DNA from: Armatimonadota bacterium
GTDB taxonomy: Bacteria; Armatimonadota; Armatimonadia; Armatimonadales; Capsulimonadaceae
NCBI GenBank assembly: GCA_025353925.1
Contig: JANXNV010000014.1
Location: forward strand, 1-33,882
DNA: 33,882 bases
Reading direction: 5' to 3'
The notes beneath the pieces were generated by a model. The model did not search any database. It was not told where the DNA came from and worked only from the letters and a program-made list of their open reading frames with translations. The translations under genes and the position numbers were made by a program. Positions within the stretch are counted from its first letter, which is position 1, and each line of letters opens with the position of its first letter. Positions 1 through 7,991 of this stretch are shown here, in pieces.

Positions 1-6
1 CCGCCG

Positions 7-35
7 TTGACATCCCCGCCTCAATCCGCCATACT
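7..35 (+). promoter_or_regulatory. Sigma70-type promoter, predicted leaderless start
   Basis: TTGACA at 7-12, a 17-bp spacer, and CATACT at 30-35. Only 8 bp separate the -10 from the ATG at 44, so transcription should begin within about 2 nt of the start codon. No Shine-Dalgarno site is present in front of this gene, which agrees with a leaderless transcript. Confidence 0.7.
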
Positions 36-43
36 AATCCCGT

Positions 44-811
44 ATGCTGACCTCAACGTTTATCCATGCCCCGGGGGTCGGACCGGCGACCGAGCAGACC
101 CTTTGGGCACAGGGAGTCACCGACTGGCAAGGCTATCTCGATAACAGCCGGACCCTGAACCTGCCGCCGCGGCATAAGATCGTGCTGGCGGAGACGGTCG
201 CCGAAAGTGTCGCGGCACTAGCGGAGGAGCGGGCTGATTACTTTGCCCAGGTCCTGCCTAAGCGCGAGCACTGGCGGGCGACGTCCCACTTTCCAAAGAT
301 CGGCTACTTAGACATCGAGACCGACGGCGGCATGGGCCAGGACTCGATCACGCTGATCGGCCTCTATGACGGCTTCGACATGCACTTTTACGTCAAAGGC
401 GAAAATCTGGCCGAGTTCGCCTACGACTGCCAGGAGTATGACGGATTTGTGACCTTCTTCGGCACCGGCTTCGACCTGCCGTTTCTTAAACGCCGCTTTC
501 CCGTCTTGCAATCGGTGTTCGCCGACCGGCTGCATATCGACCTCTGCCCCCTGCTGAAGCGGCTGGGGCACACGGGGGGACTGAAACGGATCGAGCAGCA
601 GCTCAAGATTTCGCGCGTTCCCGAGACCGACGGCCTCAGCGGCATGGATGCCGTGCGCCTCTGGCGGGCATTCCGGCGCGGCGGGCGCGGGGCGGATGAG
701 GCGCGAAGCCTCCTGCTGGCCTATAACCGCGAAGATGTGATCAATATGCAGACACTTTTAAACTATGCCCGCCCGCGCCTGCAGGCAAAGGCGGGGTATA
801 CTGAGAGATAG
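44..811 (+). CDS. Ribonuclease H-like (YprB-type) exonuclease domain protein
   Basis: A 255-residue protein with a DEDD-type ribonuclease H-like fold. The first catalytic motif is YLDIETDG (Asp90, Glu92), the second is around FFGTGFDLPFL, and the third is YNREDVINM near residue 230. This order matches the RNase_H_2/YprB group of predicted 3'-5' exonucleases; the substrate of this group is poorly defined. The N-terminal 80 residues resemble a small helical region (GVGPATEQTLWAQG) of helix-hairpin-helix character, possibly for nucleic acid binding. It is the first gene of an operon with the two genes that follow (33-bp and 19-bp gaps). It has no Shine-Dalgarno site and a promoter right next to the ATG, so it is probably translated from a leaderless mRNA. 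Confidence 0.85.
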   Translation: MLTSTFIHAPGVGPATEQTLWAQGVTDWQGYLDNSRTLNLPPRHKIVLAETVAESVAALAEERADYFAQVLPKREHWRATSHFPKIGYLDIETDGGMGQDSITLIGLYDGFDMHFYVKGENLAEFAYDCQEYDGFVTFFGTGFDLPFLKRRFPVLQSVFADRLHIDLCPLLKRLGHTGGLKRIEQQLKISRVPETDGLSGMDAVRLWRAFRRGGRGADEARSLLLAYNREDVINMQTLLNYARPRLQAKAGYTER

Positions 812-844
812 ATTTTCGTTAGACAGACGTGAAGGAGTTTTCTT

Positions 845-1111
845 ATGGTTCAGCAAGAAACAGGCGGCAGTGGTACGGGCGAACCCAGCCTGACCGAAGA
901 AGTTCAGGCCCAGCCGGACGCGGTGGAGAACGGCACCGAAGCCCCGGCCCTCAACCGCGCCGAGCGGCGTGCTCAGGCAAAGGGCAAGAAAGCCGGTGCC
1001 AACAACGGTGTCAGTGGACTGCCCGCGCATGGGGCGTTAGGTGCAAATCAGCGCAGCACCGGGGCGGTCGTCCCTATCCGGGTCAACCGGACCGGCAGCC
1101 GCTCGAAATAA
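845..1111 (+). CDS. Small basic hypothetical protein
   Basis: An 88-residue soluble protein with no family I recognise. The N-terminal half is acidic and low-complexity (Glu, Gly, Thr, Pro). The middle contains NRAERRAQAKGKKAG, a Lys/Arg-rich stretch like those in proteins that bind nucleic acid or ribosomes, and the C-terminus is again basic (RVNRTGSRSK). There is no signal peptide or membrane segment. A clear Shine-Dalgarno site (GAAGGAG, about 9 bp upstream) supports this frame over the overlapping frame starting at 829. It sits between the exonuclease and the thioredoxin gene in the same operon, which says little about its role. It is probably largely disordered. Confidence 0.7.
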   Translation: MVQQETGGSGTGEPSLTEEVQAQPDAVENGTEAPALNRAERRAQAKGKKAGANNGVSGLPAHGALGANQRSTGAVVPIRVNRTGSRSK

Positions 1112-1130
1112 CGAGGAGTAGGAGCTTTTT

Positions 1131-2339
1131 ATGTCCCATTTTTCATCCCGCGCGTTTTTGACCGCCTGCGGCGTTCTGGTGTTCAGTGCGTCTTTATCTG
1201 CGGTCCCGGCGCGAAGTGCGCCTGCACCTGACTCGCCGGCACTGGCGGTGCTGAAGCAGGCGGTGACGGCGCACAAGGCCGTGACCGCACTGTCCGCGAC
1301 TTTGACCGAAACATCCACGGGCAGCCCCAGTGACAAGAGTCAAACAGTCAGCTTCGCATTCCAGAAGGGGAGCGGCGCGAAGGCGACCATCGCCGACAAG
1401 ACCGGCCCTCTCGCGAGCATCGTCTCCGACGGCAAAACCTACACGACATATGATCTGCATATCAAGCAGTATCGCACTCAGCCCCTACGGACCGGGCAAA
1501 CGGCCGAAAGCGCGGTTTTGGAGCAAACTCAGGCGACTTTGCCGCAGATGCTTGCTCGGCCGGATATTCTAGTGAAGGATCTTAACGCCGCCAAGGTGCA
1601 TCCGGTCCTCAGCACGGAGACTCGGGGGCCAACACGCATTGATGTCATCACAATCCATGTGCCATTCAAGCCCAATGACCCGAAGATGGTAATATCGCTG
1701 GCGATCGGGCATGACGATCATCTCCTGCGGCAGCTGAAGGAAAAGCTGACCATGGTTCAGAAGGGGAAGGCGAAAACGTTCACCCATACGGAGACCCTCT
1801 CCGACTTGAACCTTGCGCCGACCTTGACCGCCGCCGACTTTGCGTTCACGCCGCCTGCCGGGGCGACAGCCGCTCCGGCGGAAGCCGCCGAGCCTTCTAT
1901 GTACGACCCGCGCCTCAAAGCCGGGGCGCAGCCCTTCGCGCTGACAGCGAAGGACCTCTCCGGCAAGCCGCTGACTCTCGACCAGTACAAGGGAAAAGTA
2001 GTGCTGATGGACTTTTGGGCCACCTGGTGCGGGCCGTGTGTCGGGGAGATGCCCAATGTCATCGCGTCATACAAGAAGTACCACGCGGCGGGCTTTGATG
2101 TCGTGGGGATCTCACTGGATCAGGACAAACCGTCGCTGACCTCGTTTATTGCCCAGAACAAAATGCCCTGGCGTCAGGTCTTCGACGGCAAGGGCTGGGG
2201 CAGTGCCGTGGCGCAGCAGTATGGAGTGCATTCCATTCCGTTCGGCCTGCTGCTAAACCGAGACGGCACCATCGCCGCCGTTTCCGTGCGCGGCGACGAT
2301 CTGCCGACCGCGATTCAGGCCGCGCTGGCGAAAAATTAG
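1131..2339 (+). CDS. Secreted TlpA-family thioredoxin with N-terminal LolA/DUF2092-like domain
   Basis: A 402-residue exported protein. Residues 1-30 form a signal peptide ending near ARSA. Residues 35-245 look like the beta-rich LolA/DUF2092-type domain (a lipoprotein-sorting-like half barrel), inferred from repeated beta-strand patterns. Residues 260-402 are a thioredoxin fold of the TlpA/ResA type: DFWATWCGPC with redox cysteines 300 and 303, and a cis-proline loop SIPFG. Such proteins act outside the cytoplasmic membrane as thiol-disulfide reductases, and the N-terminal domain may bind the substrate or a lipid. It has a Shine-Dalgarno site (GGAGTAGGAG) and is the third gene of the operon. 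The fusion with a LolA-like domain is also found in other environmental bacteria; the partner is unknown. Confidence 0.87.
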   Translation: MSHFSSRAFLTACGVLVFSASLSAVPARSAPAPDSPALAVLKQAVTAHKAVTALSATLTETSTGSPSDKSQTVSFAFQKGSGAKATIADKTGPLASIVSDGKTYTTYDLHIKQYRTQPLRTGQTAESAVLEQTQATLPQMLARPDILVKDLNAAKVHPVLSTETRGPTRIDVITIHVPFKPNDPKMVISLAIGHDDHLLRQLKEKLTMVQKGKAKTFTHTETLSDLNLAPTLTAADFAFTPPAGATAAPAEAAEPSMYDPRLKAGAQPFALTAKDLSGKPLTLDQYKGKVVLMDFWATWCGPCVGEMPNVIASYKKYHAAGFDVVGISLDQDKPSLTSFIAQNKMPWRQVFDGKGWGSAVAQQYGVHSIPFGLLLNRDGTIAAVSVRGDDLPTAIQAALAKN

Positions 2340-2358
2340 TGCTTGATTAAGCAGACGC

Positions 2359-2487
2359 TTAATGCTCGTCCGGGTCGTCCGTAGTCTGGTTCTTTTTCTC
2401 ATGGCGCAGCATGAAAACCAGCAGGCCCAGCGTGATGACAAGTGAAATGGCCGATATGGTCGCGGCGACGACTCCCTGATGGGGCAT
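2359..2487 (-). CDS. 42-residue single-pass membrane protein downstream of folC
   Basis: A short frame reading MPHQGVVAATISAIS, then a hydrophobic segment (about residues 7-27), the basic flank RHEKK and an acidic tail DDPDEH. This is a typical small single-span protein with an N-out/C-in charge pattern. It has a Shine-Dalgarno-like AAAGGA about 10 bp before the ATG and begins 27 bp after the folC stop on the same strand, so the two are probably cotranscribed. The family is unknown. The 62-codon frame that overlaps it on the same strand lacks these features and is taken as a shadow. Confidence 0.6.
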   Translation of the reverse strand: MPHQGVVAATISAISLVITLGLLVFMLRHEKKNQTTDDPDEH

Positions 2488-2514
2488 GGTGAGAGTGTCC
2501 TTTCGGTTTGATAC

Positions 2515-3816
2515 TTAATGGTTTGATAGAGTTTGCCAGAAGGCAGGCGGCACGTCCCCGACGGTGTAAAACGACCCCGTGAGGCAGATCAAGTCGTCCG
2601 GCCCGGCCTGTTTCAGAGCGGAGCGGACGGCATCGAGAACGCTCGCTTCCACGACTGTAACATTCGGCAGGTGCAGGTCATGGGCCGCTTGTGCGACATC
2701 CTGTGCAGGCCGCGGACGGCAGAGGGGCTGGGTCGCGATCAATGCCGCCGGGTGCAGTGCCGTCAGCGGCCTCAGAAACGCTTCCGGGTCATGGTTTCGC
2801 GACAGGCCCACCACGAGAATCACCCGCCGATGGTCGGCGCGGAACTGGGTCCGCAGGGCATCGGCGAGGGCCGAGGCCGAAATCTCATTGTGCGCCACAT
2901 CCACCACAACGGTCGGCTGCGAGGCCACTTGCTGCAGCCTCCCCGGGACCCAGGCGGCTTCCAGACCATGCCGGGCGACGGCATCAGGAATCGGGGGCAG
3001 TGCCTTTGCATTGATGCAATCGATTGCCGCCAGTGCCGCCGCCGCGTTCAGGGCTTGAAATGCTCCGCGCAGACGCAGGTTCACGCCGGGCAGTGTCCGG
3101 CGTTCAGTGGTCAGTGTCAGGCTGCCCGCGCTCTCCGATGGACACTGAATCGGGATCAGCGGCGCATTCCGCTCCTGGCAGATCCGCGCGATCACTTTCC
3201 AGGCTTCGCCGCCTTTTGGAACACCGGTGACGCAGGGAATACCCGGCTTGATAATCCCCGCCTTCTCCGCCGCAATTGCTCCCAGTGTCTCGCCGAGTAT
3301 CTCCGTGTGGTCCAGGCCGATATTCGTGATCACCGTGACCAGTGGCGAGGCGACGACATTGGTCGCATCCAGCCGCCCGCCCAGGCCCACTTCCAGCACG
3401 GCGTAATCGACGGCCTGCTCCGCGAAGCAGCACAGCCCAATGGCCGTCTTCAGCTCGAATTCGGTGGTCGCGCCGAACTCGGTCTGCTCCAATGCTTCGA
3501 CATGCGGCCGGATCGCCGTGACCCAGCGGGCGAAATCTTCGCGGGAAATCATCTCCCCGTTGATCTGCACCCGCTCCCGGACATCATAAACATAGGGCGA
3601 CAGGTACGCCCCGACCTTGTACCCGGCGGTGGAAAGCACGCTTGCCGCCATGGCCGTCGTGGATCCCTTGCCCTTCGTCCCGGCGATATGGATCACCCGC
3701 AGCCGGTCCTGGGGCCGATCCAGCCGGTCCAGCAGGGCTGAAAACCGCTCGTTGCCCAGCTTGACCCCCATCCGCAGCCGCCCCTGTAGATACTCCAGTG
3801 CCTCGTCAAATTCCAT
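2515..3816 (-). CDS. folC: Bifunctional folylpolyglutamate synthase / dihydrofolate synthase
   Basis: A 433-residue Mur-ligase-type enzyme that joins glutamate to dihydropteroate and extends the polyglutamate tail of folates in the cytosol, using ATP. The P-loop is GTKGKGST (about residues 46-53), the folate/Mg-binding region contains GLDHTEILG and EKAGIIK, and the C-terminal domain carries DVAHN, all standard FolC signatures. The length is normal for the family. The start is set by a TATACT -10 hexamer 8 bp upstream, with no Shine-Dalgarno site, suggesting a leaderless transcript. The gene is followed by a 42-codon membrane protein and preceded by the end of a restriction-modification cassette on the same strand. 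Confidence 0.95.
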   Translation of the reverse strand: MEFDEALEYLQGRLRMGVKLGNERFSALLDRLDRPQDRLRVIHIAGTKGKGSTTAMAASVLSTAGYKVGAYLSPYVYDVRERVQINGEMISREDFARWVTAIRPHVEALEQTEFGATTEFELKTAIGLCCFAEQAVDYAVLEVGLGGRLDATNVVASPLVTVITNIGLDHTEILGETLGAIAAEKAGIIKPGIPCVTGVPKGGEAWKVIARICQERNAPLIPIQCPSESAGSLTLTTERRTLPGVNLRLRGAFQALNAAAALAAIDCINAKALPPIPDAVARHGLEAAWVPGRLQQVASQPTVVVDVAHNEISASALADALRTQFRADHRRVILVVGLSRNHDPEAFLRPLTALHPAALIATQPLCRPRPAQDVAQAAHDLHLPNVTVVEASVLDAVRSALKQAGPDDLICLTGSFYTVGDVPPAFWQTLSNH

Positions 3817-3824
3817 ACGGCTTT

Positions 3825-3830
3825 AGTATA
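3825..3830 (-). promoter_or_regulatory. -10 element of folC (TATACT), 8 bp before the start codon
   Basis: TATACT lies on the minus strand with an 8-bp gap to the folC ATG at 3816. No convincing -35 hexamer is present at 16-18 bp. The spacing is the same as at genes 44, surE and 18358, which supports a leaderless start. Confidence 0.5.
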
Positions 3831-3880
3831 CCTGAATATCGGACGGCTGGGGAGCTACGAGAGACCCTTACCATTAGAAA

Positions 3881-4729
3881 TTACAGGCCAGGTAATGAGA
3901 GGATGCCTTCGGAAGCGGAGGAACTTGATGCCCCAGCTGTCTTGCCCGGCAAATCTTTAGATACTCGCAAGACGCGTGGGTCAATTGAGTCCAATTCACC
4001 TCCTGGTTCAGCAAGGCGCCGTTCGCCCATAGCAACATATTCCGGGTTGATTTCAATGCCGACCCATTTGCGATTGAGTAACTTGGCGACACGGCATGTC
4101 GTCCCACTCCCGGCAAACGGATCAAGAATAATACTTCCTTCATTACTTGAAGCGAGAATAATTCGCTCCATCAGTGCTTCCGGCTTTTGAGTTGGGTGTG
4201 GCTTCCTTTCCACACTACAATAATGAACATGAGAAAACTGCCAAACATCACCAGGGTTTGCGCCACTCATATTATTGCGCTCGCGGAAGTATTTTTGGGG
4301 AATACGCACAGAGTCCAGATTGAAGACGCAGTCTTTGCTTTTGGTGAAGTACAATATGTCTTCGTGCCGTGGAGAAAATCCTATTTTACGACCCATTCCC
4401 TGTGTAAAATGCCATGTAATCCACCCATTGAATACTAGCTGGAAATCATCTTCTAACAGTAAGAATAGACGGGAAATAAATCGCACACCCATGAAAACGT
4501 AAAGTGACCCACTTGGCTTGAGGAGGCGGATTGCTTCCGTCAGCCACGCTCTTGTAAACTGCTCATAATCGCACCAGGCTTTCCGATCTAAATTGTTTCC
4601 GTAATCCTTTCCCAAATTATAAGGGGGATCGGTGACAATTAAATCCATCGACGAAGCAGGTAGCGTTTTCATTACTTCGATTGCATCGCCACACTGGAAA
4701 TAATCTGTTCTCAAGTCCAGCTTTTCCAT
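3881..4729 (-). CDS. Type II site-specific DNA methyltransferase (beta class, amino-methylating)
   Basis: A 282-residue DNA methyltransferase. The catalytic motif IV is TDPPYNLG (about residues 34-41) and comes before the S-adenosylmethionine-binding motif I region DPFAGSGTT (about 204-212). This order defines beta-class N6-adenine or N4-cytosine methylases. Further features are HPTQKPEALMERII and the C-terminal WVGIEINPEY. It starts 2 bp after the stop of the restriction endonuclease gene on the same strand, so it should protect the host from that enzyme. DPPY favours N6-adenine, but the target cannot be read from sequence alone. The coding sequence is visibly AT-richer than folC and lysC on either side, a sign of horizontal acquisition. 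Confidence 0.9.
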   Translation of the reverse strand: MEKLDLRTDYFQCGDAIEVMKTLPASSMDLIVTDPPYNLGKDYGNNLDRKAWCDYEQFTRAWLTEAIRLLKPSGSLYVFMGVRFISRLFLLLEDDFQLVFNGWITWHFTQGMGRKIGFSPRHEDILYFTKSKDCVFNLDSVRIPQKYFRERNNMSGANPGDVWQFSHVHYCSVERKPHPTQKPEALMERIILASSNEGSIILDPFAGSGTTCRVAKLLNRKWVGIEINPEYVAMGERRLAEPGGELDSIDPRVLRVSKDLPGKTAGASSSSASEGILSLPGL

Positions 4730-4731
4730 AC

Positions 4732-5501
4732 TTACTCACTCTCTTTGACCCAGCCGTATTTCTTCGCCATGATTAGCCATCCCACTTCTCCCCGAGAGCG
4801 TGAGCGCATAAACTTTGCATCAAGCATCTGACAAAATTCCCAGGCTGTTCTTGACACAAGATCAACATAATGGATATCCCGAATCTGTATCTGGCCTGTG
4901 CCGAGTGCAGGATTGTAGCTGATGTCATTGGCCGCGATGAATTTCAGGTCGTACACAGAGCAAGACATAACTTCCATAACACCGTTTGTCATGGCGGTGT
5001 CTTTCTGCTTCTCACTAAAACGCGATGCTTCAATGAGAGAACAACGAAAATATAGTCTGGGTCTTTAAGATACTCCGTGCGAATACGGGCATAGGAAGTG
5101 ATATTTGGGCTTTTTCCTGAACTAGAAATGTCTTCTGATGTCGCTTTTACATCCACGTTCGCAGAAATATAATTAAGAGTTTCACCATCGCGGCGAAATT
5201 GCAGAATAATGTCATAGGGATCTAATCTTTTCCCCGATTCCGCATATATCAACTTGTAAGGATTGAGAGGGATATCAGAAATGTTTTCGAACTGCTCCAT
5301 AGCCCACGCTTCTACGAATGGACCCGCGACTTTGTTGATGTTTTCTAGCGGTAACCCGCGCTTAAGGTTTGTATGAATGAAAATCTTGTTGTTGCCGGCT
5401 TGAATCGCATCTGCCATAATCGCAGAGATTTGACCAACAACAAAATCGGAATGGATGCGGTAATCAGGGGATTCAACAGGAATTTTGGGGATGCTTACCA
5501 T
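4732..5501 (-). pseudogene. Type II restriction endonuclease, split by a frameshift
   Basis: Two frames, 4989-5501 (170 residues) and 4732-4992 (86 residues), overlap by ATGA and read as one protein. The first ends in SLKHRVLVRSRKTPP. Adding one T to the run of four Ts at 5017-5020 (minus strand) gives SLKHRVFSEKQKDTA, which runs straight into MTNGVMEV of the second frame and makes a 256-residue protein. The first part holds a likely PD-(D/E)XK centre: LDPYDIIL followed by VDVKA. Position next to a DNA methylase supports a type II endonuclease; I cannot name the specificity. It begins 6 bp after the lysC stop and has no clear ribosome-binding site. It may be a true null mutation, a sequencing error, or less likely a translationally coupled two-piece enzyme. 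Confidence 0.75.
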
Positions 5502-5507
5502 GTTGAA

Positions 5508-6872
5508 TTAGTTTTGCTCTACCAACGCCGCATAGATCGCCCGCACCGCTTTTTCATAATCGGCGGTTCCAACACCGATAATGATATTCAGCTCACTCGA
5601 TCCCTGATTGATCATACGGATGTTCACATTTGCCACGGCGAGGGCACTGAAAACGCGGGCGGAGATGCCGACCCGGTGGATCATGCCCTGACCGACCACG
5701 GCCAGCATCGCCATGTCCCGCTGGACTTCGATCCGGTCCGGCTGCACGGTGCGGCGGATCTCGGCCACCACCTCGGCCTCTTTGCCGTCCAGCTCTTCAT
5801 CGGTCAAAATCACCGAAAGCGTGTCGATGCTGGTGGGCGAATGCTCATAGGAGATGCCGTGCGACTCCAAAATCTCCAGGACTTTGCGCCCGTAGCCGCG
5901 CTCCTGGTTCATCATGGCTTTTTCGGTGAACAGTGTCGCAAAGCCCTTGCGCCCCGCCACGCCCACAATCGCCGTACTCCGCGAGTCCCGCTCGGTGACG
6001 ATCCGGGTGCCGGCATCCTCCGGAGCATTGGTATTCTTGATGTGAATGGGAATACCCGCCTCGCGGACGGGGAAAACGGCCTCGTCGTGCAGCACGGTCG
6101 CGCCCATATAGGACAGCTCGCGCTGCTCTCGGTAGGTGATCTCTTCAATCGGAAAGGGATTTTCGACAATACGCGGATCGGCCATGAGCAGGCCGGAAAC
6201 GTCGGTCCAGTTCTCATAAATCACCGCATGGGCGGCGCGGGCGACCACGGCCCCGGTGACGTCCGAGCCGCCCCGGGAGAAGCACTTGATATGACCCGAT
6301 GCGTCCCGGCCATAAAAGCCGGGGATGACGGCGATCCGGCCTTCCGGCACTAACGCCAGCCGTGCGCCGAGCCTGCCGTAGCTTTCACCGGGATGGAAAC
6401 GTCCATCCGGCCCAAAGCGGATTCCATCAGCAGCATCCACAAATTCGGCATCGAGAAACGCCGCGATGATCCGGGCCGAGAGGTACTCCCCGCGCGACGC
6501 CACCCAATCCTTCTCCGCCCCCGCCGCGATCTGCTGCTGGACATCCCGCAGCCATTCCCACGCGCCCGTGACGCCGAGCTGGTCGGCAATGCCTAGGTAC
6601 CGCTCTTTGATCACGGCAAACGGTGCGGACGTATCCAGGCCCTGTTCCCCGAGCGAGTGGCACAGATACAGCAGGTCGGTGATCTTTTTGTCTTTGGCGT
6701 CGCGCTTCCCCGGTGCGGAGACGACGACCAGGCGGCGGCGCGGGTCCGCGCAAACAATCGCCGCAATCTTGCGTATCTGGTTCGCATCCGCCACCGACGA
6801 CCCGCCAAATTTGGCGACAATCGGACGCGGAGCATGGGGTGTTGTAGGTGAGTCTGTCATAATCACTGGCAT
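5508..6872 (-). CDS. lysC: Aspartate kinase
   Basis: A 454-residue monofunctional aspartokinase, catalysing ATP-dependent phosphorylation of aspartate, the first step toward lysine, threonine, methionine and diaminopimelate. The kinase domain opens with VAKFGGSSVADANQI and contains SAPGKRDAKDKKITDLLY, the form seen in YclM/clostridial-type enzymes. GFYGRDASGHIKCFSRGGSD is the substrate-binding region. Two ACT domains occupy roughly residues 310-450 and should mediate feedback inhibition by lysine and/or threonine. An alternative ATG four codons downstream (6860) is equally possible, since neither start has a good Shine-Dalgarno site. The restriction-modification genes follow after only 6 bp and may share its transcript. 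Confidence 0.93.
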   Translation of the reverse strand: MPVIMTDSPTTPHAPRPIVAKFGGSSVADANQIRKIAAIVCADPRRRLVVVSAPGKRDAKDKKITDLLYLCHSLGEQGLDTSAPFAVIKERYLGIADQLGVTGAWEWLRDVQQQIAAGAEKDWVASRGEYLSARIIAAFLDAEFVDAADGIRFGPDGRFHPGESYGRLGARLALVPEGRIAVIPGFYGRDASGHIKCFSRGGSDVTGAVVARAAHAVIYENWTDVSGLLMADPRIVENPFPIEEITYREQRELSYMGATVLHDEAVFPVREAGIPIHIKNTNAPEDAGTRIVTERDSRSTAIVGVAGRKGFATLFTEKAMMNQERGYGRKVLEILESHGISYEHSPTSIDTLSVILTDEELDGKEAEVVAEIRRTVQPDRIEVQRDMAMLAVVGQGMIHRVGISARVFSALAVANVNIRMINQGSSELNIIIGVGTADYEKAVRAIYAALVEQN

Positions 6873-7092
6873 ACGCCCGGATCTCTATTCCGCAGCGGCC
6901 ACTCTTGTGGCTTTATATTCCTCGGCTGTGTTGTACATTTGCCGGCGCAATCCGGACTATACGTTGGAATGCCGGTCTAACCGTCGGGGCGGGGGCAAGC
7001 CCCGCCCCTATGGGTCACCCAGTCCCAGTCACGGAGTGACTTTCTCCGAGTAGGCTGGCATTTTAATGCCGGGTCTGAGCTTTCGCTCTGTA
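6873..7092. other. Gene-free spacer between surE and lysC with palindromic repeats
   Basis: These 220 bp hold no credible gene. They contain a GC-rich hairpin (6986-7008), a second palindrome AGTCAC-GGA-GTGACT (7027-7041) and a GGCATTTTAATGCC hairpin (7057-7070). A weak TATAAA (-10-like, minus strand, 6912-6917) could belong to lysC, but no matching -35 is present. Confidence 0.5.
6986..7008. repeat. Dispersed GC-rich palindrome, copy 1
   Basis: Arms GGGGCGGGG and CCCCGCCCC (9 bp, perfect) with loop GCAAG. The same core, in the other orientation and with longer arms, occurs at 21206-21240. Both copies are also close to a GGCATTTT-ATGCC hairpin, so the repeat unit is larger than the palindrome itself. 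Confidence 0.75.
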
Positions 7093-7875
7093 TCAAAACC
7101 CCGCACTGTCCCACGCCTTCACCGCGTCGCCCAGCGTAGGCAGCAGGGAGTACGCGGTCAGGTCCAGATGCACGGGGGTGACGGAGAGCTTGCCGTCGGC
7201 GACGGCGCGGACATCGGAGCCGGCTTCGGCACCGGCGGCTTCCTCGGCCAGGGAGCCGCCCAGCCAGTAATAGGGCTTTCCGACGGGGTCGATGCGTTTC
7301 TCGATGCGGTCCACATACTGCCGCCGTCCCTGAGTCGTCACGGCGACCCCGGTCAGCTCAGACTGCGGGAGATTGGGGGCGTTGATGTTCAAAATCGTGT
7401 GCGGCGGCAGCGGATGGGTCGCCAGCCAGCGGACCAGAGTGGCGGCGAACTCGGCGACCGGCTTCCAGTGAATCTCCTTCTCCCAGCTTGCCACCGAGAC
7501 GGCCAGTGAAGGCTTGCCGATGATCGCCGCTTCAATCGCCGCCGAGACCGTGCCGGAGTAGTGAATGTCCCAGCCGAGGTTCGGGCCGTGGTTGATGCCG
7601 GAAACGACGAAATCCACATCACCGCCCATCGCTTCCAGAATGCCCAGAGTCGCGCAGTCCGAGGGGGTACCGTTCGAAGCGAATGCCGGGCTGCCGTCGC
7701 GCAGGGCGACCGGAGACAGCCGCAGGGGCTTGTGCAGCGTGATCGCATGGCCGGTCGCACTCTGCTGCCGATCTGGGGCAACCACGATGACCTCCGCGAC
7801 CTGAGAAAGAGCCTGAACCAGCGCAAACAGGCCGTCGGCCTGCACACCGTCATCATTGGTCACAAGGATACGCAT
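7093..7875 (-). CDS. surE: 5'/3'-nucleotidase SurE
   Basis: A 260-residue cytosolic metal-dependent phosphatase that removes phosphate from nucleoside monophosphates and is linked to stationary-phase survival in other bacteria. The diagnostic SurE motifs are present: MRILVTNDDG at the N-terminus (metal-binding Asp8 and Asp9), NGTPSDCA and SGINHGPNLG. The length is typical. It stands alone between a repeat-containing spacer and a convergently read-through-protected PEP-CTERM gene upstream (terminator at 7941-7972). Its promoter is a TTGACA/TATAGT pair whose -10 ends 8 bp before the ATG, so the mRNA is probably leaderless. No Shine-Dalgarno site is present. Confidence 0.95.
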   Translation of the reverse strand: MRILVTNDDGVQADGLFALVQALSQVAEVIVVAPDRQQSATGHAITLHKPLRLSPVALRDGSPAFASNGTPSDCATLGILEAMGGDVDFVVSGINHGPNLGWDIHYSGTVSAAIEAAIIGKPSLAVSVASWEKEIHWKPVAEFAATLVRWLATHPLPPHTILNINAPNLPQSELTGVAVTTQGRRQYVDRIEKRIDPVGKPYYWLGGSLAEEAAGAEAGSDVRAVADGKLSVTPVHLDLTAYSLLPTLGDAVKAWDSAGF

Positions 7876-7883
7876 AAGCCTAA

Positions 7884-7913
7884 ACTATAGCGCGAAAAGG
7901 GGGAAATTGTCAA
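7884..7913 (-). promoter_or_regulatory. surE promoter
   Basis: Minus strand: TTGACA at 7908-7913, 18-bp spacer, TATAGT at 7884-7889, then 8 bp to the ATG at 7875. The predicted start of transcription is near 7877, giving a leader of about 2 nt. Confidence 0.75.
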
Positions 7914-7930
7914 GGCGAAATTGTCAAGGC
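7903..7930. repeat. 14-bp tandem duplication over the surE -35 element
   Basis: GAAATTGTCAAGGC occurs twice in a row (7903-7916 and 7917-7930). Each copy contains a TTGACA on the minus strand, so surE has a proper -35 and a spare one 14 bp further upstream. Confidence 0.85.
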
Positions 7931-7940
7931 AACCCTGCGA

Positions 7941-7972
7941 AAAAGGGGCTGCCTGCGGAGGCAGCCCCTTTT
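7941..7972 (-). terminator. Intrinsic terminator of the PEP-CTERM gene 7992-8792
   Basis: A perfect 13-bp stem (AAAAGGGGCTGCC with its complement, 7941-7953 and 7960-7972) and a 6-nt loop. On the minus strand it is followed by a run of Ts, and it lies 20 bp after the stop codon of the upstream gene. It should also isolate surE from that gene. Confidence 0.9.
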
Positions 7973-7991
7973 GCTTTGCGCCGAACTGTGG

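Noticed and set aside
829-1161. 110-codon frame overlapping the small basic protein
   Set aside because: It starts within the Shine-Dalgarno region and overlaps the TlpA start; the 845 frame has better spacing and composition.
2340-2361. Terminator between the TlpA gene and the 42-residue gene
   Set aside because: TAAGC-AGAC-GCTTA is only a 5-bp stem with no T-run.
2533-3741. 402-codon frame on the plus strand
   Set aside because: It is antisense to folC, which has clear P-loop and DVAHN motifs.
4732-4992. A separate 86-residue gene after the endonuclease
   Set aside because: A one-base insertion joins it in frame with a sensible sequence to the preceding frame, so it is better seen as the second half of one gene.
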